Source of the DNA: Bacteroidales bacterium
GTDB taxonomy: Bacteria; Bacteroidota; Bacteroidia; Bacteroidales; VadinHA17
NCBI GenBank assembly: GCA_025454775.1
Contig: JALONU010000007.1
Span: 1-33,329, forward strand
Reading direction: 5' to 3'
DNA: 33,329 nucleotides
In this document: positions 8,017 through 15,682 of the stretch, in pieces
Layout of the letters: each line of letters begins with the position of its first letter
Numbering within the stretch: position 1 is the stretch's first letter
Program-made: the position numbers and the translations under genes
Notes under the pieces: generated by a model
The model's input: only the letters and a program-made list of their open reading frames with translations
Database searches by the model: none
Told to the model about the DNA's origin: nothing

Positions 8017-10233
8017 CACCAGTTTCTTGAGTATACCAGCCTCTTCATCAGCTGTCACCTTCGAAGGCTGCCTTCCTCCGACTGTTATCATGTACTGACC
8101 GGGGTCAGCTGCTCTTTTGTTGTTTTTGGCAATAACTGTAAAAGCATCAGCTGCAACTTCAAAGGTCACTGTCCTGGCCTCCCCCGGTTCCAGATGAATG
8201 CGCCTGAAACCTCTCAATGATCGTATCGGCACCGGCACGTCAGCGTCGAGGTTTGAAACATACAGCTGTGCGACTTCGTCACCTGCCATAGTTCCCGTAT
8301 TCTGTATCCTCACAGAGGCTCTGAGTGCCTGGCCCGGTTTCACTTTCTTCGGAGCCTTCAGTTTGCTGTACCCGAAAGTGGTATAGCTCAGACCATGCCC
8401 GAACTTATAAAGGGGTTCTCCCCTGAAATAGCGGTATGTCCGGTTATCCATCTTGTAATCGGAAAAATCGGGAAGGTCATTTACCGATTTGTAGAAGGTC
8501 ACAGGCAGACGGCCGGCAGGGTTGTAATCCCCGAAAATGACATCGGCCAGAGCCTGTCCTGCTGCCTGTCCTCCGTACCATGTCTCGATTATAGCAGGGA
8601 TGTTTTCATTCTCCCAGTTTATTGCCAGGGCACTTCCGTTCAGCAGCACAAGCACAACAGGCTTGCCCAGTGAATGAATTGACCTGATCAGCTCCTGCTG
8701 AACATCCGGAAGGTCAATCCTCGTCCTGTCGCCGCCCCGGAATCCGTCGATGGTCACCCTCATTTCCTCTCCTTCAAGCCTTGGAGTTATGCCCATGCAC
8801 ATTATAACCACGTCTGCCTTCCCTGCAGCTTCCATGGCTTCAGCTTTCAATTCGGCTTCGGGCTTCTGGCTGGTCATTCCAGTGGCCCAGTTGCAGCCCT
8901 GTGCATACAGCACTTCCGCATTGCTGCCAAGCTTTTCCCTGATACCTCTCAGCGGCGTAACCGGGTCGGATGGATTTCCGTTATAGTTGCCCAGGAGCAC
9001 AAACGACTGGTCTGCATTGGGTCCTATCACAGCTACCTTACTGATGTTCTTTTTCAGGGGGAGCAGGTTAAGGTCATTCTTAAGCAGAACTATCGACTTA
9101 CGTGCGGTTTCAGCTGCAAGGGTTTTATTTTGTTCTGAATCATTGACGCTGTACGGTATGCTGGCCCATTTAACCATTTCGGGAGGATCGAACATTCCGA
9201 GCCTGAACCTTGCAACGAACAGCCTCTTCAGGGCTATGTCGAGCTCTCTTTCCGTGATCATCTTCTTTTCAAGAGCTTCCTTCAGGTTCCTGTATGCCGA
9301 ACCGCATTCAAGATCGGTGCCCGTTTTTACCGCCAGTGCCGATGCTTCGGCAGCCGTCCCAACAAGTTTATGACCCCGGTAGATGTCGTTGATTGCGCCG
9401 CAGTCAGACACAATGTACCCGTCAAATCCGAATTCTGTCCTGAGAATGCCGTTCAGAAGATCTTCGCTTCCACAGGTCGCTTCGCCGTTATACCTGTTAT
9501 AAGCGCACATTACGGAATAGGCTTTCCCTTCCTTTATTCCCATCTCAAACTGTGGCAGGTAGGTCTCACGGAAATCACGTTCATCGGTAACGGCATCAAA
9601 TGAATGCCTTTCGGGTTCCGGACCGCTGTGCACCACATAATGCTTTAAAGTAGCAACGGTTTTAAAATATTTGGGATCGTCTCCCTGGAGACCTTTCACG
9701 AACTGGACACCTATCTTCCCGGTCAGAAAAGGATCCTCGCCATAAGTTTCCTGGCCTCTCCCCCACCTCGGATCCCTGAAAATGTTGATGTTGGGAGTCC
9801 AGAAGGTAAGACCCTGGTATCTTCTTCTCTGGCCATTCCTGATAAACTCATGATGTTTTGCACGGGCTTCGTCGGAAATGGCTGTGGCTACCCTGAAAAT
9901 AAGGTCTTCATCCCATGTGGCACCGAGGCCTATAGCCTGTGGAAAGACTGTCGCCAGACCTGCCCTTGCAACACCATGAAGGCATTCGTTCCACCAGTCG
10001 TAAGCAGGTACACCCAGCCTGTCAATTGCAGGAGCAGTGTTCATCATCTGGCTGATCTTCTCATCCACCGTCATCCTGCTGATAAGGTCGCTTGCACGGT
10101 CTTCGGCTGAAAGCGCCGGGTCCTGGTAAGGAAACTCATATTTCTGCTGTGCCTTTATTGAAGCCACAGTCACAAGCATCAGGACCAGCACGACTAATCC
10201 TCTCAATATCTTGTTCCAATTTTCAGAATTCAT
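8005..10233 (-). CDS. GH3 beta-xylosidase/beta-glucosidase
   Basis: Exo-acting glycosidase that should release xylose (or glucose) from oligosaccharides in the periplasm. From the ATG at 10233 it is 742 aa with a signal peptide (hydrophobic residues 10-28, cleavage near IKAQQ). The frame is open to 10446, but that extension reads through the 94-bp repeat and is not coding. The N-terminal TIM barrel has YDWWNECLHGVAR, characteristic of the xylosidase branch, and the nucleophile D277 in IVSDCGAI. The alpha/beta sandwich domain follows (LLLKN-like LLKNDLNLLPL), with the likely acid/base in LEGEEM. A fibronectin-III-like domain ends the protein. Xylan genes on both sides support beta-xylosidase activity. 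Confidence 0.93.
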   Translation of the reverse strand: MNSENWNKILRGLVVLVLMLVTVASIKAQQKYEFPYQDPALSAEDRASDLISRMTVDEKISQMMNTAPAIDRLGVPAYDWWNECLHGVARAGLATVFPQAIGLGATWDEDLIFRVATAISDEARAKHHEFIRNGQRRRYQGLTFWTPNINIFRDPRWGRGQETYGEDPFLTGKIGVQFVKGLQGDDPKYFKTVATLKHYVVHSGPEPERHSFDAVTDERDFRETYLPQFEMGIKEGKAYSVMCAYNRYNGEATCGSEDLLNGILRTEFGFDGYIVSDCGAINDIYRGHKLVGTAAEASALAVKTGTDLECGSAYRNLKEALEKKMITERELDIALKRLFVARFRLGMFDPPEMVKWASIPYSVNDSEQNKTLAAETARKSIVLLKNDLNLLPLKKNISKVAVIGPNADQSFVLLGNYNGNPSDPVTPLRGIREKLGSNAEVLYAQGCNWATGMTSQKPEAELKAEAMEAAGKADVVIMCMGITPRLEGEEMRVTIDGFRGGDRTRIDLPDVQQELIRSIHSLGKPVVLVLLNGSALAINWENENIPAIIETWYGGQAAGQALADVIFGDYNPAGRLPVTFYKSVNDLPDFSDYKMDNRTYRYFRGEPLYKFGHGLSYTTFGYSKLKAPKKVKPGQALRASVRIQNTGTMAGDEVAQLYVSNLDADVPVPIRSLRGFRRIHLEPGEARTVTFEVAADAFTVIAKNNKRAADPGQYMITVGGRQPSKVTADEEAGILKKLVKII

Positions 10234-10330
10234 GATAGTATGTTTTTCTTGATTGTTACTCCTTGTTCTCTCTTTCATCCTTTCTTTGGTCTTCTGTGAT
10301 GGTATTTTATCTTTGGCTTTGTCTAAAATA

Positions 10331-10424
10331 AACCCACCCCAACCTCCCGCTATGCTGAAGTTTCGCGGGACAGGCTTCCGCTGTCGCGGAATCTCCACTT
10401 CGTTCCGATCTCCCAGCGGGGGAT
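10331..10424 (-). repeat. 94-bp G-rich intergenic repeat, copy B, with ACTCAC-rich flank
   Basis: Copy B of the repeat at 2121-2214 (five differences, same orientation), placed in the GH3 upstream region. It is followed at about 10434-10480 by an ACTCAC/ACTCACA degenerate tract that runs into the last codons of the methionine-synthase activation-domain gene. The rest of the 241-bp spacer (10234-10330) shows no clear promoter box. Confidence 0.85.
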
Positions 10425-10474
10425 CCGTACTCTCCAGCTCACCCACTCACAACTCACAACTCACCACTCAATAC

Positions 10475-11179
10475 TCACCCCTTCCTCCTGTAGATGCAGT
10501 CCTTCATGTCGCAAAGGCTGCACGTATAGGGCATTCTCCTCACATCCGGGCCTAAACCGATTATGCCGCTGATGGATTTTACGGGATCCATGAGTGCGGA
10601 ATCTGTAAGCTTTATCCCGCAGAAATTTCCGGGTAACAGGCTGAACAGCCTGTGCTGCTGCGAAACATCCCAGCCGCAGTATCCCGGGCTGAAGCGGTTT
10701 GTTATTTTCCTTCCTTCCATCGACATTTCCACTTCCAGTTCATTCTGCATCAGGTCTGCAGCTGCCTCGACGGCTTCGCTTCCGATCACATCATAGATAT
10801 ACCCCTCGAGAAGGTCACTTTCCTTCATGGCACGGCGGCTGTTTTCTCCAATGCCCTTGCCGGCAGTGCACGTGAAAAGGGCCAGTGAATCGGCTTTCCT
10901 GATCTGACCAAAAATAATTTTACCGATATCGAATGTTACTTCACCGATTGTAACCTTTTTGTTGGTCGGGTCAAATGTTATATTCTCAAATATCCTGTAC
11001 TCAGCTTTCAGATCGCATATGGCTTCAGCTTCCTTCATCACCCTTGCTGCTATATCATATATTGGCTCATGAGACTCGCCTTCGGGGTAACCCATAGCCC
11101 TTTCAATCTGCTCCACTGTGAGATTCAGATCCCTGAAGTCAAAAAGAAAAGTCTTATGTATCATAATGTCAATACTCAT
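10475..11179 (-). CDS. Stand-alone cobalamin-dependent methionine synthase activation domain
   Basis: A 234-aa protein equivalent to the C-terminal reactivation domain of MetH, which uses AdoMet and an electron donor to rescue oxidised cob(II)alamin. The family signature is visible as NRFSPGYCGWD around residues 161-171 (MetH has an RPAPGYP-type motif), and VIGSEAVEAAAD precedes it. The C-terminus carries C220-x2-C223-x4-C228, a possible metal site. It is the last gene of the corrinoid operon, after a 135-bp spacer full of G-rich hairpins. Such free-standing domains are known from split methionine synthases and, in function, parallel the activators of corrinoid O-demethylases. The start could be 11179 or 11164. 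Confidence 0.87.
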   Translation of the reverse strand: MSIDIMIHKTFLFDFRDLNLTVEQIERAMGYPEGESHEPIYDIAARVMKEAEAICDLKAEYRIFENITFDPTNKKVTIGEVTFDIGKIIFGQIRKADSLALFTCTAGKGIGENSRRAMKESDLLEGYIYDVIGSEAVEAAADLMQNELEVEMSMEGRKITNRFSPGYCGWDVSQQHRLFSLLPGNFCGIKLTDSALMDPVKSISGIIGLGPDVRRMPYTCSLCDMKDCIYRRKG

Positions 11180-11190
11180 TCTTTCTTCAC

Positions 11191-11283
11191 GCCCCCCTGC
11201 CCCCCTATAGGGGGGTTGAAATCCATCTGTTCACAGGGTCTACAGCCCCCCTTTAGGGGGGTTGGGGGGTCAGCAGCGAAGCG
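11191..11283. repeat. G-rich palindromic repeats (two C6-N4-G6 hairpins)
   Basis: CCCCCCTATAGGGGGG at 11200-11215 is a perfect palindrome, and CCCCCCTTTAGGGGGG at 11246-11261 is followed by GTTGGGGGGTC. Both occur in the spacer between the MTHFR fusion and the reactivation-domain gene. The tail matches the G-rich repeats at 2121, 10331 and 27541. In this position they could act as attenuators inside the operon. Confidence 0.75.
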
Positions 11284-11314
11284 GAGTGTAATCCGTGTCT
11301 TTTAAAGGCACCGA

Positions 11315-12775
11315 TTACAAATCGGCGCCAGCAACATTCCCGATAATCCCCGCTTCCGTAACAATCCTTCCCACAACCTCTTCCCAACCCATCGTCATAA
11401 TATGTATGCCGTTGATCCCTGTTTTCCTTTTCACCGCATCGATCACCTCAAGAGCTATCTGTACACCTTCTTCTGCTGCACCATCTCCAGCTTTTTCCAT
11501 CCGGTTCAATACTGATGCCGGAAGAAATACACCGGGAACTTTTTCATGAAGGTAGCGCGCTACCTTAAAGCTTTTAAGCGGGGCTATTCCTGCCAGGATG
11601 TACACCTTACCCAGGACGTCCCTCCTGTCGAGCTGCTCGAGCCAGGCATCGAGACGCTCAGGTTCAAAGATCAGGTTGGTCTGGAAGAACTGTGCACCGG
11701 CGTTCATCTTCTTCTGATCCCTGATCGCCTGCATTTCAGGATCTGATGCGAACGGCGATGTTGCTGCTCCGAGAAACAGCTTCGGAGGATTTTTAATTTT
11801 CCTGCCATCAAGATATATCCCTTCATCCCTCATGCGTCTCAGAACCCACAGCATCTGGACAGAGTCGAGATCGACAAAATTCATCGTTGCAATGGGTGAG
11901 GGACCAACAACCGGATTGTCACCCGTAATACATAGGATATTTCTGATTCCCATGCTGTTAGCGCCGATCGCTGCAGACTGAAGACCTGTCCTTGTTGTAT
12001 CCCTCGCTGCTATCTGAAGGACCGGTTCAGCATTGAGATCTGTTGCCACCTTGCAGCACGAAACACTTGACATCTTGGGATTTGCCGATGATGAATCCGT
12101 GAAATTTATTGCGGCCACATAAGGCTTGACAAGTTCTATATCCCTGACCAGCTTCAGTGAACCGGCGCTCAGCGGAGGAGTAACTTCAGTGGCTATAACA
12201 AATTCTCCGCTGCGGAGTCGTTTTTCGAGGTTTGAAGCAGGTTCATGTTCCGGCGCGGCATGGTAATCCGAATCTCCGCTCCACCAGCCAGGCTGGCGGA
12301 CAGTCCGGAAGACACTGTCCCACACTGAATTATGTTTCTCCTTATCCTTTGAAAGCACACCACGGATAAATTTACCGGTCCCGACTTTTCGTACCTGTCG
12401 TACAACATCTCCCCAGGTTTCCGTACCCACCCTGTTCCAGTCGAGAGGAGGCAGCACTTCAAGTAACTTCTCCTGTCTTCCTGTTTTGAAAGACCTTTTA
12501 TATATGGCGTACCATACACATTTCCTGGTTTCATCAACATAGCAGTTCTTTTCGGGAGTCACTCCTCCGCAGGGACCGTTTCTGAGTCCTTTCGGACACT
12601 CCATGGGGCAGATGAAAGCTGTTTCCTGGAGAAGGCAGTTTCCGCACATCCTGCATCCGAAAAGAGGGCCTTTTATTGCAAGCTCCAGCTTTGCCAGCAG
12701 TCGCCCTGATAAGGGCTCTCTCCTGAACGGGTAAAAAGCAGGCTGCCACCTGCGTGCAGGTTTAATCGACGACAT
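11315..12775 (-). CDS. Fused MTHFR_C (MetV-type) + methylenetetrahydrofolate reductase (MetF)
   Basis: Reduces 5,10-methylene-THF to 5-methyl-THF, or runs in reverse, in the cytoplasm. The 486-aa protein has an N-terminal cysteine-rich MTHFR_C/MetV-type domain with eight cysteines (C41, C44, C47, C56, C60, C69, C78, C86; motifs GCRMCGNC and GLRNGPCGG) that could carry iron-sulfur clusters. A linker leads to a MetF TIM-barrel from about residue 181. EVTPP (about 197) matches the active-site Glu region of MetF, and ITGDNP is typical of the flavin site. In acetogens MetV and MetF are separate subunits; here they are one chain in reversed complex order. It follows the methyltransferase gene by 8 nt. 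Electron donor and direction cannot be read from sequence. Confidence 0.88.
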   Translation of the reverse strand: MSSIKPARRWQPAFYPFRREPLSGRLLAKLELAIKGPLFGCRMCGNCLLQETAFICPMECPKGLRNGPCGGVTPEKNCYVDETRKCVWYAIYKRSFKTGRQEKLLEVLPPLDWNRVGTETWGDVVRQVRKVGTGKFIRGVLSKDKEKHNSVWDSVFRTVRQPGWWSGDSDYHAAPEHEPASNLEKRLRSGEFVIATEVTPPLSAGSLKLVRDIELVKPYVAAINFTDSSSANPKMSSVSCCKVATDLNAEPVLQIAARDTTRTGLQSAAIGANSMGIRNILCITGDNPVVGPSPIATMNFVDLDSVQMLWVLRRMRDEGIYLDGRKIKNPPKLFLGAATSPFASDPEMQAIRDQKKMNAGAQFFQTNLIFEPERLDAWLEQLDRRDVLGKVYILAGIAPLKSFKVARYLHEKVPGVFLPASVLNRMEKAGDGAAEEGVQIALEVIDAVKRKTGINGIHIMTMGWEEVVGRIVTEAGIIGNVAGADL

Positions 12776-12783
12776 GTTCCGTT

Positions 12784-13626
12784 TTATTGCTGTCTGCTCT
12801 GAAAATATTCAACGAATCTCACCGCAAAATCATCCCTGCCGAGCACGAGGTCGGTAGCCCTCACGGCTGCAGTTACTTTTTCGGGATTTGCTATGGGACA
12901 TGTAAGCCCGTTATAGATCGAAAGACTCATGAAAGCTGCATTAAGAGACTCCCTGTCCGGAAGACCGAATGAAATATTGCTGGCTCCCTGGGTAATGTTG
13001 TGTCCCAGCTTCGTGTGGACCAGCCTTATGGTCTCGAGAGTTACGAGACAGGCATTTGGGTCTGCACTTACCGCCATTGCCAGGGGATCGATTATCACGT
13101 CTTCAGCCTTAATTCCTGCCCTTACTGCCCTTTCGATGATCTTCTCTGCTATCGAAAGCCTTTTTTCGGGATCGTGCGTGATGCCATCATCATCCATGCA
13201 AAGGCCTATGATCGCAGCCCCGTATTCCCTGGCAAGGGGAAGGAGTGCAGAAAGGGACTTTTCTTCCCCGTTCACGGAGTTGATAAGACATTTCCCGGAT
13301 GCAACTTTCAGGGCAGCTTCTATCGCCCTGGGATTAGGAGAGTCGAGGCAAAGCGGCACATCGTAATGTTCCTGCAGGACTTTCACCGTTTCCGGCAGAA
13401 GCTTCTCGTCTTCAACCCCCGGAAATCCCACATTGACGTCAAGTACATCGGCACCGGCCTTTATCTGGGTGTCTGCAAGCTCCAGGACTAATCCGAAATT
13501 CCCTTCCTGGAGTGTGCTTACAAGCTTCTTACGCCTGGTCGGGTTTATACTTTCACCTATGATGATCACAGGACCTGATGTGTCTATGATAACCTCGCCG
13601 GTTGTACCGCGTAGAATTGTCTTCAT
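12784..13626 (-). CDS. Methyltetrahydrofolate:corrinoid methyltransferase (pterin-binding, AcsE/MtvA-like)
   Basis: Transfers a methyl group between methyl-THF and a corrinoid protein. The 280-aa TIM barrel of the pterin-binding family shows IIGESINPTRRKK (about 22-34), DVLDVNVG (about 60-67), CLDSPNPRAIEAAL, INSVNGE and NITQGASNISFGLP, all characteristic of MeTr-type enzymes (dihydropteroate-synthase superfamily). The length is normal for a stand-alone MeTr. It lies between the corrinoid protein gene and the MTHFR fusion (8 nt), so it links the corrinoid to the folate pool. No homocysteine-binding domain is attached or encoded nearby. Whether it works toward THF (demethylation) or from it (methionine synthesis) is open. 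Confidence 0.9.
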   Translation of the reverse strand: MKTILRGTTGEVIIDTSGPVIIIGESINPTRRKKLVSTLQEGNFGLVLELADTQIKAGADVLDVNVGFPGVEDEKLLPETVKVLQEHYDVPLCLDSPNPRAIEAALKVASGKCLINSVNGEEKSLSALLPLAREYGAAIIGLCMDDDGITHDPEKRLSIAEKIIERAVRAGIKAEDVIIDPLAMAVSADPNACLVTLETIRLVHTKLGHNITQGASNISFGLPDRESLNAAFMSLSIYNGLTCPIANPEKVTAAVRATDLVLGRDDFAVRFVEYFQSRQQ

Positions 13627-13642
13627 ACTTTTATTGCTTTAT

Positions 13643-13687
13643 GACCCCCCACCTGCCCGCCCCCCGAGGTGGGAGGAAGAAGAAGGG
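13643..13687. repeat. G-rich hairpin repeat in the corrinoid operon
   Basis: CCCACCT (13648-13654) pairs with AGGTGGG (13667-13673) around a C-rich loop. The element occupies most of the 67-bp spacer between the corrinoid-protein stop and the methyltransferase start, and resembles the other G-rich hairpins of the window. Confidence 0.5.
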
Positions 13688-13693
13688 GAAGGA

Positions 13694-14359
13694 TCAGGAC
13701 AGTTGATTCAGGTAATTCACAGCTCCCTGTGGATCGGGCGAATAGAAGTCGGCATTGATCTTCTGGCAATATTCCATAGTTACCGGTGCACCGCCGACCA
13801 GAACATTAAGTCCGGAGTAATTCCCCCGTATCACCTCAACTGTTTTTTTCATGTTTTCCATAGTGGTCGTCAGGAGTGCCGAGAGTCCGATCACAGCTCC
13901 GGGATTATCATTAATGGCTTTAAGGAACTTTTCTGTGTTCACGTCAACGCCCAGGTCTATTATCTCCCAGCCTGCGCCTTCGATCATCATTGCCACAAGG
14001 TTCTTCCCAATGTCGTGGAGGTCTCCTGCTACAGTACCGATAATGAACTTACCCTTTCTCAGTGTCTCTCCCGACTGAAAGAAGGGCTTAAGATGCTTCA
14101 TGGCGCCACTCATGGCCTTGGCGGCCATAAGCATCTGCGGCACATAAATAACTTTCCTGCTGAATTTGTCGCCTACCAGGGCCATGGCTGGGATCAGTGC
14201 CATTTCGAGAATGTCTCCTGGCTTTATTCCTTCCTCAAGCGCTCTCTTTGTTATCTCATCGGCTCCGTCCTGGCCTTTCAGGTCGGGTGGATAGGGAGAA
14301 GCCTTATCTATCTTACCGAACTCCACACAATGCGAAAGCTGCTGAAGTATCTCGCTCAT
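13694..14359 (-). CDS. Corrinoid (B12-binding) methyl carrier protein, MtbC/MetH-core type
   Basis: A 221-aa methyl-carrying corrinoid protein. A helical cap domain (about 30-100, with the usual LIPAM...VGDKFSRKVIYVPQMLMAAKAM) precedes the Rossmann-like B12-binding domain, with the lower-ligand motif D113-L-H115-D-I-G118. A later Ser-Ala-Leu-Leu-Thr-Thr segment and GGAPV follow, as in MtbC/MtmC/MetH. It is the first gene of the operon and accepts or donates the methyl group handled by the adjacent methyltransferase. A weak LacI-type operator (14389-14402) is about 30 bp upstream. The proteins named after trimethylamine or methanol corrinoids are close in sequence, so the methyl substrate cannot be inferred from this gene alone. 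Confidence 0.92.
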   Translation of the reverse strand: MSEILQQLSHCVEFGKIDKASPYPPDLKGQDGADEITKRALEEGIKPGDILEMALIPAMALVGDKFSRKVIYVPQMLMAAKAMSGAMKHLKPFFQSGETLRKGKFIIGTVAGDLHDIGKNLVAMMIEGAGWEIIDLGVDVNTEKFLKAINDNPGAVIGLSALLTTTMENMKKTVEVIRGNYSGLNVLVGGAPVTMEYCQKINADFYSPDPQGAVNYLNQLS

Positions 14360-14388
14360 GGTATATAAAATATATTGTTATTAATAAT

Positions 14389-14402
14389 TTCAACCGATTG
14401 TA
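14389..14402. promoter_or_regulatory. Weak LacI-type operator upstream of the corrinoid operon (site O4)
   Basis: TTCAACCGATTGTA matches TGCAACCGATTGCA at 12 of 14 positions, including the whole CAACCGATTG core. It lies 30 bp before the corrinoid-protein ATG (14359). It could be a true site or chance; the two mismatches are in the outer arms. Confidence 0.4.
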
Positions 14403-14440
14403 AATATACCTTGAAAATTCATATTCCAAACTTAAAATAT

Positions 14441-14480
14441 ATTAAAAAACAGGGACCTGCCCACGACAGGCAGGTCCCTG
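14441..14480 (-). terminator. Rho-independent terminator of the GH10 gene
   Basis: A perfect 12-bp stem (CAGGGACCTGCC at 14450-14461 with GGCAGGTCCCTG at 14469-14480), with a 7-nt loop. On the minus strand the stem is followed by TTTTTTAAT. It lies 55 bp past the GH10 stop and separates GH10 from the corrinoid operon, which must therefore have its own promoter. Confidence 0.85.
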
Positions 14481-14534
14481 CAAAACTAACCCGGATCACC
14501 ACTTTGGGATATGCGCAACTAACCAACCTATCCC

Positions 14535-15644
14535 TCAGAAGTCTGTAATTTCGAAATATGCTTTTTTGGGTCTGAGCCCGGTATCAAAAAGGAGGGGGTA
14601 GTTCTTCCGTCCTGCAACCGGGAAATTATCGAGCCATGTCTTGTCATCGGCAAGTCCCCAGAAAGTGACACTGGTAATAACGTCACTGTATGACCGGAAA
14701 GCAGTAAAGAACCTGTCATAGGCAGCTGTGAGCTGCTGTTCCACTTCTGCAGTGTATTCGCTTTCAGGATCTGAAGGTGAAGGATAGACCGAAACATCCA
14801 TTTCCGTTATCTGGATCTGCAGCCCAAGTGATTTGAACTTATCCAGGGCCTGTTTTATCAGGTCATCGGAAGGGAAACTGATGCTCCAGTGCCCCTGGAG
14901 GCCTAACCCGTCGATAAGGTTTTCAGCCTTGAGTTTCACAGCAAGGTCGTAGATTTTATCTCTCTTCGCCGGAACTATCGTCGAGTAGTCATTATAAAAA
15001 AGCAGGGCATCGGGATCTGCTTCCCTGGCAGCTCTGAAAGCCTCAATTATGTAATCCTCTCCACACATGGAATACCATTGTGAAGGCCTGTAGGTGCGAG
15101 ATCCGTCGTCAATTGCTTCATTCACAACATCCCAGGCATATACCTTACCCTTATAGCGGGTCATCACCGTTGTAATATGGGTATGCAGCCGTTCAAGGAT
15201 CTGCTCCTTTGTTGCCAGGGCAGTTCCGTCTTTGAACACCCAGTCGGGGACCTGGTTATGCCAGCAGAGGCAGTGGCCCCGGATTTTAATTCCGTTAGCC
15301 GCTGCAAAAGAAACAATCTTATCTGCATTGGTGTAGTTGAAGCTCCCCTCCTGAGGCTGAAGGCTCGACCATTTCATGTCATTCTCGGCGGTTATGCTGT
15401 TGTAATGACGTTTTATGAGCGCCGTTTTGGCTGTATTATCGACAAATGATGCCGGGATCGCCACTCCCATATCGAAATAATCAATATTGTTGAAGTGATC
15501 TTTCAGTCCCTGATTTCCAGTATCGTATTCGTGAAGGTCCTGTTCCCATTCTTTTTCTTCCTCAGTAAGTTCTTCCTTTTTGCATGAGGTTGATCCGAAC
15601 GAAAGATACAGGAGCAGAACAATCAGGGCAATCTTCAGATTCAT
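14535..15644 (-). CDS. GH10 endo-1,4-beta-xylanase lipoprotein
   Basis: Hydrolyses internal beta-1,4 bonds of (glucurono)xylan, probably at the outer membrane surface. The 369-aa precursor has a lipoprotein signal (FGSTSC, lipidated C21) followed by an acidic stretch (KKEELTEEEKEWEQD) of the kind linked to surface export in Bacteroidetes. The single GH10 domain runs from about residue 47 to the end, with ENDMKW (87-92), HCLCWHNQ (123-130), acid/base E176 in WDVVNEA, and nucleophile E281 in ITEMDVS. No binding module is attached. It lies downstream of susD across a 136-bp spacer with an inverted repeat, and ends at a strong terminator. Confidence 0.96.
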   Translation of the reverse strand: MNLKIALIVLLLYLSFGSTSCKKEELTEEEKEWEQDLHEYDTGNQGLKDHFNNIDYFDMGVAIPASFVDNTAKTALIKRHYNSITAENDMKWSSLQPQEGSFNYTNADKIVSFAAANGIKIRGHCLCWHNQVPDWVFKDGTALATKEQILERLHTHITTVMTRYKGKVYAWDVVNEAIDDGSRTYRPSQWYSMCGEDYIIEAFRAAREADPDALLFYNDYSTIVPAKRDKIYDLAVKLKAENLIDGLGLQGHWSISFPSDDLIKQALDKFKSLGLQIQITEMDVSVYPSPSDPESEYTAEVEQQLTAAYDRFFTAFRSYSDVITSVTFWGLADDKTWLDNFPVAGRKNYPLLFDTGLRPKKAYFEITDF

Positions 15645-15682
15645 TGCAGTTAAAGTCTTTAATTAAGTATTCTGAAAGAGAT

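Noticed and set aside
10234-10446. N-terminal extension of GH3
   Set aside because: The 71 extra residues translate the 94-bp repeat and ACTCAC tract; a signal peptide begins exactly at the ATG at 10233.
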